Part shown: in pieces, positions 16,595 to 25,053 of the stretch
Layout of the letters: each line of letters starts with the position of its first letter
Numbering within the stretch: position 1 is the first letter of the stretch
From: Spirochaetia bacterium
GTDB taxonomy: Bacteria > Spirochaetota > Spirochaetia > CADAEX01
NCBI GenBank assembly: GCA_017649605.1
Contig: JAGCGL010000043.1
Span: 1 to 43,034 of the forward strand
Direction of reading: 5' to 3'
Length of the DNA stretch: 43,034 nucleotides
Translations under genes and position numbers: made by a program
Notes under the pieces: model-generated
What the model saw: only the letters and a program-made list of their open reading frames with translations
Databases searched by the model: none
What the model was told of the DNA's origin: nothing

Positions 16595-17704
16595 TCAGAA
16601 CAATTTTTTCTTGAGAGTTATGGCATGATGGCTGCAGATTTCGTGGCAGCAGTAGCAGCGTATGCATTTTGTGTAGTCTACTTTGATTCTATTTTCCTGC
16701 ACCGACAAGGCCTTTGCAGGGCAGATGCGGACGCATTCCTTGCACAGCTTGCAGATATTTGGATTGAAGATAGGGCGCTTTACAGTCAGGTTCTTGATGA
16801 GGCGGAAAGCCCACTCCGGCATATAGTCGCGGAACATGGATGCATCGTGCAGATGGTGTATGAGTTTGTAATCTTTTATGAGCAGATTCTCTGCTTTCTC
16901 AAGTGGATAGTCTATCTCTTCCCCGGTCTTCAACCAGAAGCCGCTTGCCAGGGCCTGTGACAGAATAGGCAGTGTCTCGGGCTTATAGCCTATGATACGG
17001 GCTGCTGTCATATCGAGTGCAAGCACGTTGTCGGAGGCAAGGAGCAGCCCCACCTGGCGTGGCTTCCCGCTCCCCGGGCCCGGCCCCTCCATGCCCACTA
17101 TGGCATCCATTATCGCATAGTTAGGTTTAACTGCAAGGTTCAGGTCCACAATCATCTGTGCAAAGTTATCACGGTCCGGGAAGCGGAGGTGCAGGGCCGA
17201 CTTGGAGAGCCCCGGCACCAGGCCGAACATATTCTTTATAGCTCCGGTGTAGTACATAAGGGAATGAGTCTTCATCTTAGGAAGCGAGATAACTATATCG
17301 ACATCGTTAAGGATTGAGGCCAACTGGAAGCTTTTCACAAGTTTGCCCTCTGGTGCCGGGATTGCAGCTGTCTGGGTGAAGTCCTGCCAGGGAACGCCGC
17401 ATTCGTCTGCCACCTGCTTAAGGCCAGCCTTGCTTGCTGCCGCCTCCTGGTTCTGGAAGGCAGGGCTGTCTCCTGCAAAAACGGTGTTGCCATTCTTCTG
17501 CAGATATTTGATTATAGCCTTGAGCACAGCAGGGTGGGTGGTGACTGCTTTCTCTGGCTGTGCGGCGTAGAGTATATTTGGCTTGAGCAGTATTTTTTTG
17601 CCTGTGATTTTGTCCAGTCCGATGCTGTCTAAAAGTTTGTTCATTATTTGAACAACTTCGGTTTCCTCGTAATTCTGGCACTTTAAGATTGATACACTAG
17701 CCAT
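16595..17704 (-). CDS. DUF362 protein with two C-terminal 4Fe-4S sites
   Basis: A 369-residue protein. I choose ATG at 17704 (MASVSILKCQNYEE) because the family begins there; the open frame continues 81 codons upstream but only inside the methyltransferase gene. The DUF362 domain covers about residues 1-300 (KILLKPNIL, GDSPAFQNQEAA, SLPKMKTHSLMYYTGAIKNMFG). The last 65 residues carry two ferredoxin clusters, CKLCKECVRICP and CIRCYCCHEICS. The family is widespread in anaerobes and of unknown reaction; a redox role is likely. It overlaps the end of the upstream methyltransferase gene by 8 nt, so both are in the Lon-protease operon. Confidence 0.88.
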   Translation of the reverse strand: MASVSILKCQNYEETEVVQIMNKLLDSIGLDKITGKKILLKPNILYAAQPEKAVTTHPAVLKAIIKYLQKNGNTVFAGDSPAFQNQEAAASKAGLKQVADECGVPWQDFTQTAAIPAPEGKLVKSFQLASILNDVDIVISLPKMKTHSLMYYTGAIKNMFGLVPGLSKSALHLRFPDRDNFAQMIVDLNLAVKPNYAIMDAIVGMEGPGPGSGKPRQVGLLLASDNVLALDMTAARIIGYKPETLPILSQALASGFWLKTGEEIDYPLEKAENLLIKDYKLIHHLHDASMFRDYMPEWAFRLIKNLTVKRPIFNPNICKLCKECVRICPAKALSVQENRIKVDYTKCIRCYCCHEICSHHAITLKKKLF

Positions 17705-18464
17705 GGCGCTTCTCCAGACAGCAGTAGTAGATAGGCCCTGCACCTGTAGTATCGGGCAGTATCTGGATACCGTACTTAGTCTTCTCGCCGATCTCGGGCT
17801 GCAGCTCCACGATATCAAACATATCTTTGCGTTTTTTAAACAGTTTCTCCACCACGCCGTCGTTTTCCATCGGCGAAATAGAGCAGGTGGAATAGACAAT
17901 CCTGCCCCCTGGCTTTGCAGCATCCAGCGCCGCGGCCAGCATAGCAAACTGCCGTATGGCCAGCTGCTTTGTCCTTGCCGGGGTCCACTGGGCTAAATAG
18001 TATGGCGAAGAAAGCACATGGCGCTCCGATGAGCAGGGGGCATCCAAGAGCACCCTGTCGTACATATCCTTCTGATACAGACCCCAGGTGGTGGCGTCGT
18101 AGCCTGTTATATGCACTGTCTCTGCAATGGAGGCCGGCAGGTGTTCGTTCACCACAGCCTTAAGGCGCATCCTCCGGTCTGCCGATTTGTCGTTGGCCAC
18201 CAGGGTGCCGGACTCTCCTTTGGCCAGTGCCAGTATAAGTGTCTTGCCGCCTGGGGCGGCGCACAGGTCGAGCACCGAATCGCCAGACTGCACATCAAGC
18301 GCCTTGGCTGGGTATGTGGAGGCCTTATCCAGAAAGTAGGGCTTGAGGAGCCCTGCTTCCAAGGTGCAGTAATCAGGCTCTCCGGAAAAAGCATTCTTAA
18401 GGGTGTCCCACCGCTCCTTCCAGATATTCCTGTAGTATGTGTCGAAATCCTCTTTCTGCTTCAC
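17697..18464 (-). CDS. RsmB/NOP family RNA m5C methyltransferase
   Basis: A 255-residue SAM-dependent cytosine-5 RNA methyltransferase. Motifs include DLCAAPGGKTL for SAM binding, NDKSADRRM, DAPCSSERHVL (motif IV, proline-cysteine) and YSTCSISP (motif VI) with the catalytic cysteine. The start is GTG at 18464, overlapping the Lon-type gene's TGA as GTGA, typical of coupled translation. It is shorter than RsmB or RsmF, lacking large N- or C-terminal RNA-binding domains, so the target base in rRNA or tRNA is not clear. It lies between a protease gene and the DUF362 gene in one operon. Confidence 0.88.
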   Translation of the reverse strand: MKQKEDFDTYYRNIWKERWDTLKNAFSGEPDYCTLEAGLLKPYFLDKASTYPAKALDVQSGDSVLDLCAAPGGKTLILALAKGESGTLVANDKSADRRMRLKAVVNEHLPASIAETVHITGYDATTWGLYQKDMYDRVLLDAPCSSERHVLSSPYYLAQWTPARTKQLAIRQFAMLAAALDAAKPGGRIVYSTCSISPMENDGVVEKLFKKRKDMFDIVELQPEIGEKTKYGIQILPDTTGAGPIYYCCLEKRHG

Positions 18465-20800
18465 TTGCTGTTCTTTACCTTGGCGCTGAGAGCCTTGAAC
18501 TTCTTCTTGGCCAGGGCGTTGAAAGCATCTGCCTCCATGCCGGTAAAGAGCTTTATTCCCTCATCGATGGTGGAGATAGGATAGATATGGAACTTCTTCT
18601 TCGCAACTGCATCAATTATCTCCTGGCTGAGAAGAATGTTGTCTATGTTATCCTTTGGAACAAGCACCCCCTGCTTTCCGGTAAGGCCCCGCTCCTTGCA
18701 CAGCTTGTAGAATCCTGTGATCTTCTCGCTCACTCCGCCTATAACCTGGATTTCGCCATGCTGGTTCATAGAGCCGGTCACAGCCAGATCCTGACGCAGA
18801 GGCACTCCTGTGACTGCAGAGAGGATTGCATATATTTCTGCCGCCGAAGCTGAGTCACCATCCACACCCTGCGCCTGCTCAAAGCATACGCTGGCTCTGA
18901 ATGACATATGATAGTTATCCTCGTAGCGGCCCCGGAGGAAGCCTTCTGTTATCCCTACAGCCTTATCAAGGAATTCGCCAGATAATCCAGCCTCGTGCTC
19001 GACGCTGATGATTCCGTCATCGCCGGCAGTACATACTGCGGTCAGGAGAGAGGGCGCACCGAACTCATAAGGAGCTCTGAATATTACCAGACCATTTATA
19101 GATCCAACTTTTTTTCCATCGACTTGGATTTTTGTGGTTCCATTTCTAAGGTCATCGAACACATGATCCTCGACCATGCTCATAAGATAGCGTTTCTCGT
19201 CCTCGGCTTTCTTAAGGGCTTCCACAGAAATTTCCTTCAAGCCCATCTCCTTTGCCCAGTAGTTTGCCTCGGAGATAAGGTCTGTTATCTTTGAGAACCG
19301 GACAGAAAGCTTTTTCCTGTCTTCGGTAAGCCTTCTTGCATATTTGAGCAGGTATCCTATTCCCTCGTCGGTGATAGGCTTGTATTTCATCTTCCTGACA
19401 AACTCTACGACAAAGCATACAAACTGCCTTATGTTCTCCTCGGTATATTTCATCATGCTCTCGAATACTGCAATGACATTGAAATATTTGCCGAAATCCA
19501 CATCGGAATGTGAGAAATTGAAAAATGTCTCTATATCGCCGATAAGAATAACCTTTAAATCGATCTTTATAGGCTCTGGCTTTATAGATGTTCCCATGGT
19601 GCTGTATGGGCTGGGCTGCGGCTGAATCTGAAGCTCGCCGTTCTTGAGAGTTCTCTTAAGATATTCCCATGTGTCATCCAGTGACACATCATCTGCGCTT
19701 ATTACCAGGAACCCTCCTGAAGCCTTGAGAATGGAACCGCTCTTTATGGAGAGGAAGCTGCTCCGCGGTTCTCCTGAAGAAGGCTCCGGCCTGTATTCGA
19801 TAGTGCCGAACAGATTGCTGTAAGAGGGGTTTGTCTCGTAGATGACAGGGCAGTTCTTTGTCTTAGAGTTGTCTACCAGAACATTCACCTCGTAGCGGGT
19901 CAGCCCTGCTTCGATCCTATCCCTTTCCTTCTCCTCTGGATTTTCGGAGAAGAACAGATAGAGATGCTCCAGCATATCTTTCTTCATGTCATCGAGATAA
20001 TCGCTTACCTCTTTGTCCCTGAACTCCATTCTTATTTTCTCAAGGCCCGATGCGATGAAAGGGGCGGCATGTTTTTTCATAAGCTCATCAACCTTCTCAT
20101 CCAAGGCTGTGGCATTTGACTGAATCTTCCGGAGCACATCTTCAAACTTATCCATGTGGCGGTGATATCTGGCGCGCCAGTTCTCGAACTCTTTCTTGGA
20201 AAGCTTTTTCTGGTTCATCATGTCCCGGAGCTCTTCCATGGAAACTGGATTGCCCTTGAGCATAGGATACAGCTCAGGTCCCTGGCTCTGTTCATCCTTG
20301 GAGGGAATAAGTGCAAAATGATCCTTGTTCAGGCGGGCCTCGAAATCATCCCTCAACTTGTTATCCTCGTTCTCGTGGAAGTTGAAGATCTCGGTCTTCT
20401 CGCTTTTGAAGACCTTGTTCTCGGTCTGGATGCGGAGCTTCTTCCTGGCAAGGGTGATGAAGCTTCTCACAGCCTCCTTGAACTCTATTCCTTTTCCTTT
20501 CTGCAGATATATGATGTTAGGGGAGTCGGCATCGGAGAAGTTGCATACACATACCACATCCTTGAGAGGGCGTCTGTTCCTGTACTTTGTAAGAACCTTG
20601 CGCACAGTGGAGCGCTTTCCTGTTCCTGAGTCGCCGATTACAAAGATGTTGTAGCCCTTCGCATTGATTCCAACGCCGAACTGCAGCGCCTTGAGCGCCC
20701 TCGGCTGCCCGATCACTGTCTCGTCTAATTTTGTCTTTCTGAATTCCTGAATTTTTTCCAGTGGGACTGAATAGTCCAGATCTTTTGCTTTAAGTTCCAT
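18461..20800 (-). CDS. Lon-type ATP-dependent protease (AAA_32/LonB-like)
   Basis: A 779-residue protein of the group with an N-terminal AAA_32-type ATPase and a C-terminal Lon serine protease domain. Walker A is GDSGTGKRS (about 56-64). Between the ATPase halves is a long charged helical insert (~100-310), typical of this group. The protease dyad is Ser650 in DGDSAS and Lys693 in GGVSEKI, the same 43-residue spacing as E. coli Lon Ser679/Lys722. No membrane segment is evident, so it is probably cytosolic. It degrades damaged or regulatory proteins; substrates are unknown. It heads an operon with the methyltransferase and DUF362 genes and is divergent from nif3. Confidence 0.9.
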   Translation of the reverse strand: MELKAKDLDYSVPLEKIQEFRKTKLDETVIGQPRALKALQFGVGINAKGYNIFVIGDSGTGKRSTVRKVLTKYRNRRPLKDVVCVCNFSDADSPNIIYLQKGKGIEFKEAVRSFITLARKKLRIQTENKVFKSEKTEIFNFHENEDNKLRDDFEARLNKDHFALIPSKDEQSQGPELYPMLKGNPVSMEELRDMMNQKKLSKKEFENWRARYHRHMDKFEDVLRKIQSNATALDEKVDELMKKHAAPFIASGLEKIRMEFRDKEVSDYLDDMKKDMLEHLYLFFSENPEEKERDRIEAGLTRYEVNVLVDNSKTKNCPVIYETNPSYSNLFGTIEYRPEPSSGEPRSSFLSIKSGSILKASGGFLVISADDVSLDDTWEYLKRTLKNGELQIQPQPSPYSTMGTSIKPEPIKIDLKVILIGDIETFFNFSHSDVDFGKYFNVIAVFESMMKYTEENIRQFVCFVVEFVRKMKYKPITDEGIGYLLKYARRLTEDRKKLSVRFSKITDLISEANYWAKEMGLKEISVEALKKAEDEKRYLMSMVEDHVFDDLRNGTTKIQVDGKKVGSINGLVIFRAPYEFGAPSLLTAVCTAGDDGIISVEHEAGLSGEFLDKAVGITEGFLRGRYEDNYHMSFRASVCFEQAQGVDGDSASAAEIYAILSAVTGVPLRQDLAVTGSMNQHGEIQVIGGVSEKITGFYKLCKERGLTGKQGVLVPKDNIDNILLSQEIIDAVAKKKFHIYPISTIDEGIKLFTGMEADAFNALAKKKFKALSAKVKNSK

Positions 20801-20828
20801 ATTACAATTACATAAGAATGACTCTTTG

Positions 20829-20857
20829 TTGTCAAGAACAGATTTATAATATATAAT
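20829..20857 (+). promoter_or_regulatory. Promoter of nif3, predicting a leaderless mRNA
   Basis: TTGTCA (20829-20834), exactly 17 nt, TATAAT (20852-20857). The predicted start, about 7 nt after the -10, falls on the ATG at 20864. No Shine-Dalgarno precedes that ATG. Confidence 0.65.
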
Positions 20858-20863
20858 AAAATT

Positions 20864-21622
20864 ATGAAATTAAAAGAGCTTGATTCCTATTTCAGAAGCT
20901 TTCTTGCCATCGATGACCTGGCAGGAACCGATATCTCGCTGAACGGTGTGCAGGTGGAGAATAGTGCAGATATAACATGCATAGCATTTGCAGTTGATGC
21001 ATGCATGGAGACTTTCAGACGGGCCAAGGAAGCCGGCGCCCAGATGGTGTTTGTCCACCACGGCCTTTTCTGGGGGCACGAGCAGTGTGTCACCGGCAGC
21101 CACTACAACAGGCTCAAGTTTCTTATCGAAAATGATATGGCGCTCTATGTGGCTCATCTTCCGCTTGATATACATCCAGACCTTGGGAACAATGTGTCGC
21201 TTGCAAAGGCTATAGGGCTTGATGATTTAAAGCCTTTCGGCAAGTACAGAGGAATTGATGTGGGGGTAAAGGGAACCTTCAGGGAGCCTGTGGCGACAGA
21301 GCAGGTTATTGCCAATCTGGGCTATGACAGGGCTGAGCTTCTGGCCTGCCTTTCGTTCGGCAAGGAGAAGAACCTGACCGGTGCTGTTATAACCGGTGGC
21401 GGCGAAGATGATGTGGATGCTGCCATAGACGAGGATATTGATCTCTATATAACCGGAGATGCGTCCCATGAGGTCTACCACACCTGCCTTGAGAATAAGA
21501 TAAATATGATTTCTGCAGGCCACTACCGCACCGAGGTTTACGGCGTTCAGAATGTGGCTGAGAAAGTTTCCGAGGAACTGGCTTTAAAGACTGTTTTCAT
21601 AGATGTTCCGACTGGGCTTTGA
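20864..21622 (+). CDS. Nif3/YbgI-like dinuclear metal-centre protein
   Basis: A 252-residue member of the Nif3-like (DUF34) family, which forms toroidal hexamers with two metal ions per subunit. Metal-site motifs are visible: FVHHGLFWG with the two histidines, YVAHLPLD with His and Asp, and C-terminal SAGHYRTEVYG with His and Glu. A role like GTP cyclohydrolase I type 1b has been proposed for some members, but function is not settled. The promoter fits a leaderless transcript: no ribosome site is visible and the predicted RNA start coincides with the ATG. It overlaps or nearly abuts lspA downstream, forming a short operon. Confidence 0.88.
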   Translation: MKLKELDSYFRSFLAIDDLAGTDISLNGVQVENSADITCIAFAVDACMETFRRAKEAGAQMVFVHHGLFWGHEQCVTGSHYNRLKFLIENDMALYVAHLPLDIHPDLGNNVSLAKAIGLDDLKPFGKYRGIDVGVKGTFREPVATEQVIANLGYDRAELLACLSFGKEKNLTGAVITGGGEDDVDAAIDEDIDLYITGDASHEVYHTCLENKINMISAGHYRTEVYGVQNVAEKVSEELALKTVFIDVPTGL

Positions 21623-21624
21623 CA

Positions 21625-22128
21625 ATGAATAAAGACGACAGGCGCTTTCCATTCATACTTACTCTGGGCGTTTTGCTCGCTGACCAGCTGACCAAGTGGC
21701 TCATAACTCTGTTTATTCCAATCAATGGAATAGGGGCCAGCTTTATGGGTGGCTTTCTGCGCATAATCCATGCCCGCAACACAGCTATCGCATTCAGCAT
21801 AGGAACTGGTATGTCCCAGATCTTTAAAGTGCTTTTCTTCTCTCTGCTTCCCCTTGTGGTTTTAGCTGTCATTGCAGTCTATCTGCTCAGGACCGATTCT
21901 CTGACCAGGCTCCAGCGCTGGGCTGCCTGCGGTATTCTGGGTGGCGGCGCAGGAAACTTGGTGGACCGTATATTCCGCCCTCTGGGTGTTGTCGATTTTA
22001 TTGATGTGAAATTCTATGGACTTTTCGGCCTTGACCGATGGCCTACCTTCAATGTGGCCGATGCTGCTATTGTGGTGTGCGGTTTTCTCCTGGTGATTTC
22101 TTTTCTTTTTTCAAAAAAAAAATCATAA
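21625..22128 (+). CDS. lspA: Lipoprotein signal peptidase (signal peptidase II)
   Basis: An inner-membrane aspartyl protease of about 167 residues that cleaves signal peptides of diacylglyceryl-modified prolipoproteins. Four membrane segments are visible. Conserved motifs are LLADQLTKW, NTAIAFSI, GNLVDRI with one catalytic aspartate, and FNVADAAI with the other. ATG at 21625 is chosen over a TTG at 21619 that overlaps the nif3 stop. It is followed after 72 nt by the DksA-like gene. Length fits the family. Confidence 0.93.
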   Translation: MNKDDRRFPFILTLGVLLADQLTKWLITLFIPINGIGASFMGGFLRIIHARNTAIAFSIGTGMSQIFKVLFFSLLPLVVLAVIAVYLLRTDSLTRLQRWAACGILGGGAGNLVDRIFRPLGVVDFIDVKFYGLFGLDRWPTFNVADAAIVVCGFLLVISFLFSKKKS

Positions 22129-22200
22129 AAAGTTGATTTACATGTTGACATAACAGCCCTTTTTGTGCAAATGTTCTGCAAATACTAAAAGGAGGGAATC

Positions 22201-22548
22201 ATGACTGAGAAATTTGAAGAGGAGATGAGAAAATCACTTTTATCTTTGAAACAGGAACTGGTGAATAATATTAATTCGCAGAACAATTCCTTCCATTCCC
22301 TTTTCGCCAGTGCTGATCCTAAGGATGATATCGATATCGCTTCTGATGAGATTGACAGAAAAATGCTTGAGAGCATGAGCAGTCAGGACATAAATAAACT
22401 CAGGAGCATTGATGCGGCTTTATCCCGTCTTGATGCAAAGCGTTTTGGAATATGCATGCAGTGCGGAAAGAAAATTTCAGAGGCCAGACTCAGGGCATTG
22501 CCTTACGCAGTCTTCTGCATCGACTGTCAGAACAACAACGAGAGATAA
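22201..22548 (+). CDS. DksA/TraR-type zinc-finger protein
   Basis: A 115-residue protein with a helical N-terminus and a C-terminal DksA/TraR zinc finger: CMQCGKKI and CIDCQ provide four cysteines. DksA-like proteins enter the RNA polymerase secondary channel and tune initiation, often with (p)ppGpp. The acidic coiled-coil tip region (SADPKDDIDIASDEIDRK) resembles the DxxDxA-type motif of the family. A very strong ribosome site (AAGGAGGG) precedes the ATG. TTGACA at 22145-22150 may be a -35, but I see no convincing -10. It converges tail to tail with the DEAD-box gene with no intergenic base. Confidence 0.88.
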   Translation: MTEKFEEEMRKSLLSLKQELVNNINSQNNSFHSLFASADPKDDIDIASDEIDRKMLESMSSQDINKLRSIDAALSRLDAKRFGICMQCGKKISEARLRALPYAVFCIDCQNNNER

Positions 22549-23673
22549 TCAAGCTTTTGGAGTTTCTGTATTTTTCTTGGCAAAGTTGACTGCCAGAGTT
22601 CTTCCTCTGTAGACCTTTGAGTTAAGGTTGTCCAATACTTTCTGAACATTAGGCTCTGCCACATCCACAAAAGAATAGTTGTCATGCACTCTTATCTGGC
22701 CGATTTCGGAGCTGTCGATCTCTGCGCTTGCAGCTATGAACCGGAGCAGGGCCTGTGGGTTCAAGCCTCTGGTACGGCCGATGTTGAAGAAGAGAGTCTT
22801 ATAATCTTTATCAGCTCTGTTCTGGCTTGGAGCATGTCCTGTCCTGGTGTTGGTTACCATGGTCTTGAAAAGATATGCACTGAAATAGCCACGCATTGTG
22901 AATGGGACGTTCCTCTTTACCAGCTTCTTGAACTGGTTCATTTCGTTTGGATCCTCATCCTCTTTGATGCTCTTGACCATTTTCTTTATAAGTTCTGCGT
23001 ACTTGCTTTCCTGATCTGCACTGAATTCCATTTTTTCCTCCTGTCGTTCTGATGTGCTGCTCTTAATACCCCTGTCACTGTAAATAATCTGGGGGTCAAT
23101 CAGAAGGTGGTGAAAAATAGGTATCATTTCTCTGTCTTTTGTGAAGACCCAGAAACGGGTCAGCACGGAAAACGCAGAATGGATGAACTCTATATCTTTA
23201 GAAAAGCCGTAGTACTGGTCATCTCCACAGTCAACAATACAGGTCAGAATGGAGTCGAGGTCAAAGTTGCCCAGCCTGATATGATCTATAATCTTGTCTG
23301 GCGTAGAGATCAGGATGTCCGGCTTTTTCTCCAGGACAACAAGCTCTCCTTTTGTATTATTCTCCTCAAGGAAAGAGACCACCGAAACTTTCTCGGCCCC
23401 TTCCCGGCAGAACAGCGCATACTGCTCTGATACTTTCTTTACGTCTTCCACAGATGGAACGATAACTAAAATCTTTAAACCAGGAACAGAATCATCAAGG
23501 CTGATGATGGAGGGAATGATGTAGCTTACAGTCTTGCCTGCATTAACACCAGTTTCGGCAATTATGTTCTCTCCGTCCAATGCCAGAGGAATAATTGTCT
23601 TCTGGAGAAAAGTAAGCTCGCTAAAGCCCCCATTGTGTAATACCTGGAGAATCCTCTGCTCCCTGTTAACCAT
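22549..23673 (-). CDS. Degenerate DEAD-box protein with DbpA-type RNA-binding domain
   Basis: A 374-residue protein from ATG 23673 (AGAAGGA ribosome site). An upstream TTG at 23697 is less likely. Residues 1-195 resemble the first RecA domain of DEAD-box helicases but are altered: the Q-motif region TFLQK is present, motif I is AETGVNAGKT with two extra residues, motif Ib ISTPDKIID is intact, motif II is DCGD instead of DEAD, and motif III (SAT) is absent. Only about 90 residues separate this from the C-terminal domain, too few for the second RecA domain. Residues ~290-366 match the DbpA/CsdA RNA-binding fold (LFFNIGRTRGLNPQALLRFI). It is therefore probably an RNA-binding protein that cannot unwind RNA. 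It is intact, not a pseudogene, and has its own promoter. Confidence 0.82.
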   Translation of the reverse strand: MVNREQRILQVLHNGGFSELTFLQKTIIPLALDGENIIAETGVNAGKTVSYIIPSIISLDDSVPGLKILVIVPSVEDVKKVSEQYALFCREGAEKVSVVSFLEENNTKGELVVLEKKPDILISTPDKIIDHIRLGNFDLDSILTCIVDCGDDQYYGFSKDIEFIHSAFSVLTRFWVFTKDREMIPIFHHLLIDPQIIYSDRGIKSSTSERQEEKMEFSADQESKYAELIKKMVKSIKEDEDPNEMNQFKKLVKRNVPFTMRGYFSAYLFKTMVTNTRTGHAPSQNRADKDYKTLFFNIGRTRGLNPQALLRFIAASAEIDSSEIGQIRVHDNYSFVDVAEPNVQKVLDNLNSKVYRGRTLAVNFAKKNTETPKA

Positions 23674-23702
23674 TGTGTCCTTCTGTAATATTTCCAACTT
23701 AT

Positions 23703-23731
23703 AAGATAAAATGAGAACAAGGAAATGTCAA
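23703..23731 (-). promoter_or_regulatory. Promoter of the degenerate DEAD-box gene
   Basis: On the minus strand TTGACA (23731-23726), 17-nt spacer, TATCTT (23708-23703). Predicted start near 23696, giving a leader of about 23 nt with AAGGA. It lies back to back with the riboflavin operon promoter. Confidence 0.55.
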
Positions 23732-23746
23732 CTATAACCCGGGGAC

Positions 23747-23775
23747 TTGTCACATAGATTAGAAAATGATATTCT
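23747..23775 (+). promoter_or_regulatory. Promoter of the riboflavin operon
   Basis: TTGTCA (23747-23752), 17-nt spacer, TATTCT (23770-23775), with TGA before the -10 (extended -10). The predicted start, near 23782, is just at the 5' base of the FMN riboswitch. Confidence 0.6.
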
Positions 23776-23782
23776 TTGATTG

Positions 23783-23904
23783 TCTTCGGGGCAGGGAGAA
23801 TTTCCCTACCGGCTGTGAGCGCCCAGTGCGTAAGCCAGCGAGCCTTTTTGGGGCATGATACGGTGCAATTCCGTAGCCGACAGTATAGTCTGGATGAGAG
23901 AAGA
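23783..23904 (+). promoter_or_regulatory. FMN riboswitch (RFN element)
   Basis: A classic FMN aptamer. The P1 stem pairs TCTTC (23783-23787) with GAAGA (23900-23904). It contains the conserved GGGGCAGGG, CCCTACCGGC, AGCCAGCGAGCC, GATACGGTGCAATTCCG and GCCGACAGTATAGTCTGGAT blocks in order. When FMN is bound it represses the riboflavin genes downstream. It directly precedes ribD. Confidence 0.97.
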
Positions 23905-23922
23905 TTTTGTTTTCGCACTTTG

Positions 23923-23943
23923 CCCCGGGTCAGGGGTTTTTTT
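23923..23943 (+). promoter_or_regulatory. Riboswitch expression platform overlapping the ribD ribosome site
   Basis: CCCC (23923-23926) can pair with GGGG (23933-23936), followed by seven T. AGGGG is also the only Shine-Dalgarno for ribD, 7 nt before its ATG. The same short hairpin could thus hide the ribosome site or act as a weak terminator. TGCCCC could alternatively pair with the GGGGCA block of the aptamer. Confidence 0.6.
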
Positions 23944-25053
23944 ATGCCTGAAGAACAGTATATGAGACGTGCCATACAGCTGGCTGAGCAAGGAGAGGGG
24001 AAAACCCGTCCCAATCCCCTTGTAGGTGCTGTTGTTGTAAAGGATGGCCGTATCATAGGCGAAGGATATCATACTCAATATGGCAGCCTCCATGCCGAGC
24101 GGGAAGCTCTGGCCGACTGTATCCGGCGCGGCGGGAACCCCAAAGGTGCCGAAATCTATGTTACTCTTGAGCCCTGCTGTCACACCGGCAAGCAGCCCCC
24201 ATGCACCGATGCCCTTATCGAGGCGGGAATAAAGCGTGCCGTCGTAGGCTCTTCCGACCCCAATCCGCTGGTTGCAGGAAAAGGGATCGAACTGCTCAGA
24301 CAGCATGGAATCGAAGTGGAGACTGGCTTCCTTAAAAAAGAGTGCGATGCCCTTAACTCCATCTTTTTCCATTACATTACCACAGGCAGACCCTATGTTG
24401 CCCTTAAGTATGCCATGACAGCCGACGGCAAAATTGCCACTGTGGCAGGGCAGTCCAGGTGGATAACAGGGGAAAAGGCCCGGCAGCATGTCCACAGGCT
24501 GCGTAACAGGTATGCGTCCATACTGGTGGGCATCAACACTGTGCTGGCCGACAACCCTATGCTGAACTGCCGTCTTTCCGGCGGGGTAAACCCGCTGAGG
24601 ATTGTGCTTGACACATCGCTGCGCATTCCCCTGGATTGCCAGCTGGTGCAGAGTGCCCGCGAGATACCGCTTCTGGTGGTGTGCGGTGCAGCACCTGATG
24701 AAAAGAAAACAGCTCTTGAAAAGCTTGGGGTGGAGGTGCTTCCGATGCCTGGAAAGGATGGCAGCCCCGACCTTAATGCACTGGCGGCAGAGCTTGGAAA
24801 GCGGGGAATAGACAGCCTTCTGATAGAGGGGGGCAGCCAGGTCCATTACAGCGCCCTGAGTGCCGGCATAGTGAACCACATCTACAGCTATGTGGCTCCC
24901 AAGATCTTCGGCGGAGCTCAGGCTCTGGGACCAGTTTCTGGCACCGGTGTGCAGCAGGTTTCGGATGCATTCCGGCTTTGCCGCACCAGCACCCAGTTTT
25001 TTGATGACGATATTCTGATTGAATACGAGGTTTCAAGATGTTTACAGGAATAA
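23944..25053 (+). CDS. ribD: Bifunctional riboflavin deaminase/reductase RibD
   Basis: A 369-residue enzyme for two steps of riboflavin synthesis: deamination of the pyrimidinone intermediate, then NADPH reduction of its ribosyl side chain. The N-terminal zinc deaminase (~1-145) shows HAEREAL and EPCCHTGKQPPC with the zinc ligands and catalytic glutamate. The C-terminal reductase (~147-365) shows KYAMTADGKIAT, SRWITGEKAR, ILVGINTVLADNP and LLIEGGSQ. ATG 23944 is the first codon after the riboswitch T-run. Longer frames starting inside the aptamer are not credible. It is the first gene of ribD-ribE-ribBA-ribH and overlaps ribE by 16 nt. Confidence 0.96.
   Translation: MPEEQYMRRAIQLAEQGEGKTRPNPLVGAVVVKDGRIIGEGYHTQYGSLHAEREALADCIRRGGNPKGAEIYVTLEPCCHTGKQPPCTDALIEAGIKRAVVGSSDPNPLVAGKGIELLRQHGIEVETGFLKKECDALNSIFFHYITTGRPYVALKYAMTADGKIATVAGQSRWITGEKARQHVHRLRNRYASILVGINTVLADNPMLNCRLSGGVNPLRIVLDTSLRIPLDCQLVQSAREIPLLVVCGAAPDEKKTALEKLGVEVLPMPGKDGSPDLNALAAELGKRGIDSLLIEGGSQVHYSALSAGIVNHIYSYVAPKIFGGAQALGPVSGTGVQQVSDAFRLCRTSTQFFDDDILIEYEVSRCLQE

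Noticed and set aside
17705..17947. N-terminal extension of 81 residues on the DUF362 protein
   Set aside because: The extension lies inside the methyltransferase gene, is tryptophan/arginine-rich junk, and the family starts at MASVSILK.
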